Positions 1 to 27,728 of a stretch of DNA of 27,728 bases are shown here, one piece after another (positions within the stretch are counted from its first letter, which is position 1; the number at the start of each line of letters is the position of its first letter). The notes below the pieces were generated by a model. It was given only the letters and a program-made list of their open reading frames with translations. It had not been told where the DNA came from and did no database searches. Source of the DNA: Priapulus caudatus (taxonomy: Eukaryota > Priapulida > Priapulimorpha > Priapulimorphida > Priapulidae); the NCBI RefSeq assembly GCF_000485595.1, contig NW_014577708.1:11133-38860 (forward strand), given 5' to 3'. The position numbers and the translations under genes are program-made.

Positions 1-1146
1 AAGAAGAAGAAGAAAAAGAAAAAGAAAAGAAAAAAGAAAAAGAAAAAGAAAAAGGAAAAGAAGAAGAAAAAGAAAAAGAAAAAGAAACATCTTGCAAATG
101 TCTTGCAAATGATGGGTGGGGTGGGGGTCACCCCCCCCCCTCCCCATCATTTGCAAGAAAAGGTAAAGAAGAAGAAGATTCTTGCATATAATAGGGGGAT
201 CGCCCAAAAATGAGTGATGTAGCCTACAAGCTGGACCACTTTCATCGAAAAATCGAAAAATTAAGTGTCGAAATTCAATCCATATAAAACCTGTGCTTAA
301 TTTGATAATCGATGTCAAGGTGTTATTTCCTTGGGAGTCCCAAGTAGTCCATGACCTGGCTAAGATATGTATGCACATAATTTAGGAGAGGATATCTCAA
401 TTGTTATAGGCTAATATGACCCCAAGGAACAACTTGGGATGTGTGCCAAAATCTCTATCCGGGGCGAACAGCCCGAAAATGACCACGCCCTTTTAAAAAT
501 GACCACGCCCTTTTTCATCGGAAGTGCTACTACCGACATAGCTGTATCTTCTAAACCGTTGGAGCTACATATATTTTGAGGTGCTCAAAATGTTCAGAAT
601 GGCCATTACATGTCTAGGGTGTCATAGAATAGTGTAAAATTGGATATTTCACGAGAAAATGGCCAAGGTCAACTTATTACCATACAAACAACTAACTACC
701 TACATACTGGAATTGCCATATATTTATTAACTTAAACAATCCGGACTTTGATCAGAGTTAGAACATTTGTGTCTTCTATAGAGAGCTTAAATGTTTCAAA
801 GATCAGCAGGGAAATTGACCAACAGCCAACTATACAACTTTTAACGCCACATTAGTATCGGTACTGTTTATGTGTCACGTAAACCAGGGTCAGGAACACG
901 AAGAGTAACACAACAGAGTCCACGTATGAAGATGATGAGCAGTGTTCATTCAGTGATAGGGTTTTTACAGCAATCACCTCCGTTGCATTTGCAGTACTTG
1001 CAACACTTGATCCCAGCTACCCTGCAGGGACACCCATTCTTGCGAGCATACTTGCCACGCGTGCAAGGATCTGGCAGGCCATCGGGTTTTGAGATGACAA
1101 TCTCAGGGACTAATAAACTGCCCCTTCTTACAAAACCATAAGACAC
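1..1146 (-). mobile_element. Partial copy of a DNA transposon (3' part of its ORF plus subterminal region)
   Basis: This stretch matches 3620-4759 in the same orientation over its whole length: purine-rich GAAAAAG tract, then TCTTGCAAATG, the C9 run, the GACCACGCCC motif, and the block ending CATAAGAC. The match stops at about 1146. On the minus strand, 946-1146 encodes the same Cys-rich tail seen in the second copy and keeps it better, with CPC, CCKYCKCNGGDCCKNP. Against copy 2 it differs largely by scattered one-base indels plus a short local duplication of ATGACCACGCCC near 480-510. The copy runs off the left edge of the window, so its left terminus is not visible. It is a transposon remnant, not host coding sequence. 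Confidence 0.75.
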
Positions 1147-2307
1147 CCCTCCCTACACTGCTCCTTCGCTACCCTGTACCAGAACTTGGTATTTTACACA
1201 AACCTTCAAGTGTACACAACCTATCGTAACACAAAGACGAGCTGTCATTGGTCGGGTCGGCACGCATGCGGGGGCGGGGGCGGGGGCGGGGCCGGAGCGG
1301 TCCTATCTCAGATATTTCGCACTCGTCAGATATTTCGCGCGACACCGGGACAATGTAGCATTTGCGTAAGCGTTATTCGTACATGACAGTCCCGAAGTTA
1401 CTGAGCCATGCCATTGCTGGCTGTGACTTGCCATTGTCGAGTCATGGCGCGATGTTTACGCACACTCACAGCTATTGGACTGTTCGCACCTATGTAAGGA
1501 GGTCGCGACAAAACATATCGGCCAAACATGTATTGCATATAGCCTTAAGCGAATTGAGATCGCTGTGTGTTTGAATTGAATATACCGCGTGTTGAATACC
1601 TGTGTGTTTCACGCATAACGTGTAATGATTATTTAATATATATATTATATATAAATATATACCTTTTAACCTTTAATGGCGTCTTTTGGATAAACTGTCA
1701 TATACATAACACTTCCTCCACGATTTCATGGCTGAGTCGTAGGCCTACTAAAACTGAACATCAAGTTATAGTAACAAAGAACCTACAGGCTACAGTGTTA
1801 CCGATTAACACAAAAATGAAATATAATATCGTACAAAGCAACTACGGTATACTCCCTTGTATAAAATAACTAATATCACCAAAACTTGAAACGTCTATTT
1901 TCAATGCATCATACTGACAAACTTCACTGCTGTTTGTGTATATGTGTGTACGCGCGTGCGTGCGCGCGCCTGTGTGCATCCGTCCGCCAGTGTCATAGCC
2001 CGGCTTTGAAACATTGTTTGTGCTACGCAGGATTTAGTCGCCCATCTCACATTTGCAAGAGATTATATTATTATAGTCAATAGCTCTGTGTGTTGTCAAA
2101 TAACAGAACGATGGGATGGATAAAGCATACACATGCACGTATATGTAGGCACATGCTACGATAATGATCTACGCGTACCTACTGCGGCAAAGCGAACGAA
2201 CTAGTAGCTGGCTTTTTTAATGTTGATAAAACATTGTTGCCTTAATTTATTACACGTAGCCGCCAACATGTAGGTTAAATGGTCTAATATTCGTTTAACA
2301 TTTTCAG
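1147..2307. other. Non-coding stretch upstream of the first recognised Ir25a exon
   Basis: No exon with good splice borders and recognisable protein was found here. It contains a short GGGGGC repeat (about 1269-1292), an AT microsatellite (about 1635-1665) and a mixed GTGCG/GT tract (about 1937-1975). It is probably an intron of Ir25a, since the exon at 2308 begins inside the amino-terminal domain and earlier exons must exist. A missed upstream exon cannot be excluded. Confidence 0.5.
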
Positions 2308-22913
<20,606 letters not shown>

Positions 22914-22995
22914 ATTCGACATAGACGCGGAAGTTCACGGATTCGCTAGAGCCTAACATATTCGTTTACATGCCCAGTTCAACGACATAAAATAT

Positions 22996-23045
22996 AATCA
23001 AGAGCTAATAATACTAACAATAATAGGTATTATTAGCTCTTGATT
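22996..23045. repeat. 19-bp perfect inverted repeat just after the Ir25a stop
   Basis: AATCAAGAGCTAATAATAC (22996-23014) pairs with GTATTATTAGCTCTTGATT (23027-23045) over a 12-base loop. A TA microsatellite follows at once. It lies 83 bases past the stop, so probably in the 3' UTR, where it would be a strong RNA hairpin. No clear AATAAA is seen nearby; ATTAAA occurs at about 23111. Confidence 0.8.
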
Positions 23046-23085
<40 letters not shown>

Positions 23086-23313
23086 TGCGCACGCGCTAAA
23101 TCCAAATTTTATTAAAAAACACAAATTAATTATAAATCAATCATGTACACTAGATTTCATTCAGGTGTGTTTTTATGCTAAGTACCATTCACTTCAAACA
23201 TCAGAGTGAAAAACTGTGTTCCAGGCAAAGAGATCATTACCAAACTAAAAATGTGACGATATCTTCTAAAGTACATTTATGGATTTAACACCTTTTGGAA
23301 ACAAGCTCTTCAC

Positions 23314-23363
<50 letters not shown>

Positions 23364-23390
23364 TTACAATATATATATTGTTATATATAT
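23046..23390. repeat. AT-rich stretch with TA microsatellites
   Basis: TA runs occur at 23047-23085, 23317-23362 and 23366-23392, separated by unremarkable AT-rich sequence. No gene is seen. Confidence 0.8.
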
Positions 23391-23392
23391 AG

Positions 23393-23840
<448 letters not shown>

Positions 23841-25880
23841 GCACACCATGCATGTGAGACCATGTGTAGCATACTGAGATAACCTGTCGGTGCAATAGGT
23901 CATAATCAATACGATCTATATTGCCCAAGGTGTCACTATGCGAATGAGCGCTACTATAAATAAATATATCATATAAATTAATAAACAATATACATATATA
24001 TGCGTGTTCGTTCGTGAGTGCATGTGGGGGTGCGCGTGTACGTGGGGGTGCGCGTGTGTACGTGCGTGCTGCGCGTGCTTGTCTCTGTGTATTCCATCTC
24101 TATACAAGGGACTCTACGTGGTAATTTACGAGAGCGCCCGCAATAATTAGATATATGTGAATATTACCTTGTGATGTGGCTCGCCTGCAATCAACAATGA
24201 TGAATGATTCATCGCTTAATTTAGACAACATGAAAAATATCTCAGTACGAGAGAAGTCCCACAGTCTACAGGGAATACCGGTTGGGGCCTATGTCCTAGT
24301 TTCAGAATATGCTACCGAATGTATTATCAGAGGGACGATGGCACGAATAAATTCTGTTCTTGTCGTAGGAAAGCCTCGCAGTGACGCCTATATATGGTAT
24401 TTTCAAGCGATTATCATGTGGTTTTTTAAACATGCCGTCAGTCAAACGGCAGTTTATTAGTAGTCAGGTGTAATAGTTTATGGGACTTTTGATACAATCC
24501 GCCATGCATGACTAAAACAAGATGAGAATATAGTGTACGATCTGTCAATCGAGTAACCATATGCTGCACACCATATATAGTATGGGCATCTGTATGCTAT
24601 GCTTGCGAATGCTCGTTCGTGCGCGCGAGCGTGTAATTTTTCGTGGCCATTACTGGTTATCGATAAAATTCCTTACCGCGAAGGAATATTTGGTGGTAAC
24701 ATGTGACTCCGATTTTGAGCGAGAAGTAACTGGGTAGAAGCTGGAATAGTCAAGATATTTCCTAGAAGTTGATACTAAAATGGAACTACCTATCTATTGT
24801 ATGCAAAAATACCGAGATTGGTATTTAACTAATCATCTTCGCGGGAGGGGGGCTCACTGGCCGCATTATTAGCTGGTACCCACCACCGATCTCTATCTTA
24901 TGCTAACTGGATAGCGCTTAGTGCCGAATAGGTGAAGTCACCCGACGTGATGACACAACTCCTCGAACTAGCATCAGGCCAATAAGCTGAGTCGACTTTT
25001 CAGGTGATCCGTAACGTCATGCACATCCAAAACCCTCCATCCATCCATCCATGTGTAGACTATCATATTTTTTGTCTCTCTTTCTCTCGCTGTATATATC
25101 TATCTATCTATAAAAAATATATTAGGTCCTAATTTTGTCGTGTTTATCAAACTGTTTGCATATATAATAAAAATAATAAAATAAGCTGCATTTCGTCATA
25201 ATTCAATTGAAATTGTGTGGGCGCACACGGGCAGATAGCTTTTGGGAGTGTGGCAAGATGGCGGTAGTGGCACTGTGGCGTCACTTTCTTACGGACAGTG
25301 GATAGGCTAATATATAAGTGCTATCCAGTTAGTATATAGACATCAGTGGTACCCACCCTCGGCCCTTCATTTAACCACAGGTGTTACGCTTGAAGTCTCA
25401 CAACGTGACATCACCTCGCGATATGGAATTTAGTGGTATCAACCATTAACAAATTCTGGCGATACACGAACGCCATTGCGCAGACGTCTGTTTATAATGT
25501 ACAATATATAACCTTATATATACTAAACACAGCGCATGAATCTAATTGTATTTATTATTTACAATTGTGACTGTATTATAACTAGATCATCTGTCTTACG
25601 ACCATGTGTTGTAGTTACGGGTTACATTTAGCTTCAGCAGAAATACATAAAAGGTAAGATTACGCTGTAAATTTTGTAAACCGATAGTACAAAAATCATA
25701 GAAAAGATGCGGGAATGTTATGTGAATATTGAGAATGTATATGAGTATGACTGAAAATAAAACATTACACAATTCAATATATATATTTAATGTTATATTC
25801 TAAATATTTTGGCACTTCGGAGGCAAATACTAAATATATATACGCTATATATATGTATAATCACGAGAATACAGCACTAT
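23841..25880. other. Spacer between Ir25a and the downstream gene
   Basis: A 94-codon plus-strand ORF (24176-24460) has no features I recognise and no convincing splice or start context. It ends near a small hairpin (TGCCGT...ACGGCA). GGTACCCACC occurs near 24878 and again near 25350, and CTAACTGGATAGC near 24902 is mirrored by GCTATCCAGTTAG near 25321, hinting at another old inverted element. TA-rich tracts occur at about 25500-25520 and 25775-25860. Confidence 0.45.
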
Positions 25881-25884
25881 ATGC

Positions 25885-26085
25885 AGTCAGACGACAGACG
25901 CACAGACAGACAGATGGCCAGACAAACATATCAATAAAAATGCAGACAGACAAACAGACGGACGGACGGACGGCAGGCGGGTCGTCGGACGGGCGGGCGG
26001 GCTTAGGCGGGCGGACGATCGGACGGACAGGAGGTTGGAAGGACGAACGGATAGGCGGTCGGACGGACGAACGGACAGGTACACA
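25885..26085. repeat. Degenerate GACA / GGAC tetranucleotide repeat
   Basis: ACAGACAGACAG units pass into GGACGGACGG and GGCGGGCGG variants. Long ORFs on both strands are repeat products. Confidence 0.85.
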
Positions 26086-26374
26086 GAGAACAAGCTCACG
26101 CACACGCGCGCGCACATGCGCGAGTACAGATTGAATAGCAACAGCATTTCTGAGTGAGATTCTTATGCTTAAACACCCATTTCAGGGCTGTAACTATGTG
26201 AATACATTTTTTGGAAATTCCAGGTCAAGCCACTAGTGTCCTCTCTTATTACAAAATTCTGGATCCGCATCTAGATTTCCCCTCGACCCACACTAGTCTG
26301 AACCCAGTAAGCACTGAATCAGCCATTATAGTTATAATCATGTATATTAGTGTAACAATTAAAACCTTAACGGA

Positions 26375-26491
26375 TTAAGTGATACATAGGTCCGCTAAAC
26401 CCAATTGCCAAATGAAAAATATACTAATGTCCTCGTTATCGGTTTGGGCACGCTTATTGAAGCTCCAAAGTAAGTCTCCGTTTGCGTACAC
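26375..26491 (-). CDS. Probable last exon of an unrecognised minus-strand gene
   Basis: On the minus strand the acceptor CATTTTGCACAG precedes GTG TAC at 26491, and phase 0 reading gives VYANGDLLWSFNKRAQTDNE, then DISIFFIWQLGLADLCIT and TAA at 26375-26377. It joins in phase to the exon at 26758-26883. The first 22 residues look like genuine coding sequence. The hydrophobic end might instead be intron read-through, because a GTATAT donor-like site follows GACATTA. I do not recognise the protein. Confidence 0.5.
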   Translation of the reverse strand: MYANGDLLWSFNKRAQTDNEDISIFFIWQLGLADLCIT

Positions 26492-26707
26492 CTGTGCAAA
26501 ATGATTAAAAAGAAACATTAAAATCATTGCATATATCATTTTCAAATGATAACGTCTGCTAAATCGAGAACTACAATGTTGATGTTATGACATCAATATA
26601 TCTGCTTTTAACCACACCAAAGATATAGAACTGAGAGCAGTATGGTGGTAAATTCCTTTGCTGTGTGATGAACGTTCATGACGTACTTGTTCTCTTGTAC
26701 ATCAATG

Positions 26708-26748
<41 letters not shown>

Positions 26749-26757
26749 TGCACTCAC
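26492..26757. other. Intron of the minus-strand gene
   Basis: Contains a TA microsatellite at about 26711-26744 near the donor (GTGAGT on the minus strand). Nothing else is seen. Confidence 0.55.
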
Positions 26758-26883
26758 TTTATACAGATTTCTATGTATTTCGATTTCCATGTTAAATAGT
26801 TGTTCTCTGTCGGCAATAGTTCCATTAATCCACACCTCTCCTCCGTAATGGCAACAGTCGACACGGTCATTAACGATGGTGAC
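26758..26883 (-). CDS. Internal exon of an unrecognised minus-strand gene
   Basis: On the minus strand the acceptor CAAAAATTTTAG is followed by exactly 42 codons, phase 0 at both ends, then donor GTGAGT. The product VTIVNDRVDCCHYGGEVWIN then GTIADREQLFNMEIEIHRNL plus YK has the composition of a folded extracellular or lumenal protein: a Cys pair and an N-glycosylation motif (NGT). I cannot name the family. Tight splice borders and protein-like composition make it more convincing than the surrounding ORFs. It would converge on Ir25a, tail to tail. Confidence 0.62.
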
Positions 26884-27409
26884 CTAAAATTTTTACCAAT
26901 GCGAACTTTTAGTTTTCTAAAGATGTGCATGGACATACGTACGCGCGTGCGTGTGTGCGTGCGTGAGTAGTAGGGAAACCTGTACTCTGGCCCTGTGGGA
27001 GGCTTCTGATTGGTCAAGAGACACCACGTGACCATGCCCACGTGACGTGACGTCACTGCCACATGACCACGTGACGTCCCTTCCGACACCATGTGACCAC
27101 GCCCACGTGTTAGTGACGTAAATATAAATTAGGTGTAGAAGGAAAAATGTATCTATTGTCGTAGATCACTCAATGCTCACAATGCTGGTTGTATCATGTC
27201 TCTGAAAAAGAAAAATTTGTGAAATTTTGCCTAAAACCTTGAGAGTAACCCACACTACCATTCGCTGATTATCAGATAATTGACACAACTACGTTCTTTT
27301 TTTTTATCAGTGAACTGGTAACCTGCGGAAATAAACTCGCAATTGGGCGGCGCTGACGTCATGCGGTCATAATTGTAATGTTGCGAAAGTTTTCCGGCTC
27401 ATTGTATAC
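26884..27409. other. Intron of the minus-strand gene with a regulatory-looking cluster
   Basis: Spans from the acceptor of the exon at 26758 to the proposed donor at 27409. It holds a GTGCG-rich tract at 26937-26970 and the CACGTG/TGACGTCA cluster described separately. Confidence 0.45.
27008..27120. promoter_or_regulatory. Dense E-box (CACGTG) and CRE (TGACGTCA) cluster
   Basis: CACGTG occurs at 27025-27030, 27039-27044, 27068-27073 and 27104-27109, a full CRE TGACGTCA at 27048-27055, and TGACGT again near 27073-27078 and 27114-27119. An inverted CCAAT box (ATTGG) lies at about 27009-27013. This density within 110 bases is typical of bHLH-ZIP/CREB-bound promoters or enhancers. A locally duplicated CCACGTGACC unit, meaning a simple repeat without function, is the alternative. 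Confidence 0.4.
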
Positions 27410-27563
27410 GGTCTTTGCTATAATGCTGAGTCCATGACAAATCTTTTGGTTGTAGCCTTTACATGTAGTTTTAAAACTGGTGTCCCCCGACGAAAAGCTG
27501 TCGTAAGTTTCCATATACACACTAACACTCGCTGGTAACGACATGAAAATGTCTCTAACGGAC
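27410..27563 (-). CDS. Possible upstream exon of the unrecognised minus-strand gene
   Basis: Minus-strand reading gives MSVRDIFMSLPASVSVYMET, YDSFSSGDTSFKTTCKGYNQ, then KICHGLSIIAKT, followed by a GTATAC donor whose phase 0 joins the exon at 26758-26883. The upstream border is uncertain. An acceptor-like GGGAG at the border (before ATTATG), GTTAG before AGACATT at 27554, or a start at the ATG (upstream of 27554) are all possible. Protein-like composition with a Cys pair, but no family recognised. Confidence 0.38.
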
Positions 27564-27608
27564 ATAATCTCCCAACGCGGTGGTGTTGGAGCATGGGTGT
27601 GTGCATGT

Positions 27609-27610
<2 letters not shown>

Positions 27611-27703
<93 letters not shown>

Positions 27704-27728
27704 GTAGTGTGTGTGTGTGTGTGTGTGT
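27611..27728. repeat. (GT)n microsatellite at the right window edge
   Basis: A GT run interrupted once by GTCGTA near 27701-27706. It continues to the last base, so its full length is unknown. Confidence 0.95.

Noticed and set aside
872-1141. Plus-strand ORF of 89 codons and its twin at 4477-4824
   Set aside because: They are antisense shadows of the transposon Cys-rich tail, which is the reading with family motifs.
24176-24460. 94-codon plus-strand ORF as a gene
   Set aside because: No recognised domain, no convincing start or splice borders; left as a note in the spacer entry.

Overview
The window is eukaryotic, probably from a marine protostome invertebrate. Its genes are split by introns with GT..AG (one GC..AG) borders, there are very long simple repeats, and the main gene is a clear Ionotropic Receptor 25a (Ir25a), a co-receptor family described from protostomes. 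I cannot name the species; TAGGCCTA words are frequent, as in several marine invertebrate genomes.

Plus strand, 2308-22913: the 3' three quarters of Ir25a. Twelve exons can be placed by splice borders that keep codon phase and by the ordered iGluR landmarks: amino-terminal domain (exons 1-3), ligand-binding lobe S1 (exons 4-5), M1 (exons 5/6), pore loop (6/7), M3 with SYTANLAAF (7), lobe S2 (7, 8, 9a or 9b, 10), M4 (10), and a roughly 100-residue cytoplasmic tail ending in TAA at 22911-22913 (11). The signal peptide and first part of the amino-terminal domain lie upstream of the window or were not recognised.

Main finding: exon 9 exists as two tandem versions, 9a (17352-17484) and 9b (19406-19538). 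Both are 133 bp, have the same phases, and encode 43 complete codons that are 26/43 identical. They carry the same part of S2, starting at the acidic residue that in iGluRs binds the ligand amino group. Because 133 is not a multiple of three, using both or neither breaks the frame, so they look like mutually exclusive exons giving two receptor isoforms. The shared upstream intron starts with a GC donor, and long UG repeats lie on both sides of the pair. Exon 8 carries an apparent frameshift at a T6 run, which may be an assembly error.

Intron 1 (2454-9768) contains a 5.8-kb DNA transposon insertion (3561-9370) with a 14-bp perfect terminal inverted repeat and an 8-bp target duplication, as in hAT elements, placed inside a small tandem-repeat array. 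It carries a broken minus-strand ORF of a transposon-associated family (EEAD, LTGCDTT and Cys-rich tail motifs). A second partial copy lies at 1-1146. Other inverted-repeat elements are at 2766-2815, about 8146-9105, 19127-19280 and 20760-21054. Introns 7-9 hold very large simple repeats: (CAC)n of about 1.4 kb, (GGAT)n, and (GT)n.

Downstream of Ir25a (22914-26374) I see mostly AT-rich and simple-repeat DNA, including a roughly 450-bp quasi-palindrome. From 26375 to about 27563 there are two supported and one weaker minus-strand exons of an unrecognised gene converging on Ir25a, with a dense E-box/CRE cluster in one of its introns. The window ends in a (GT)n tract.
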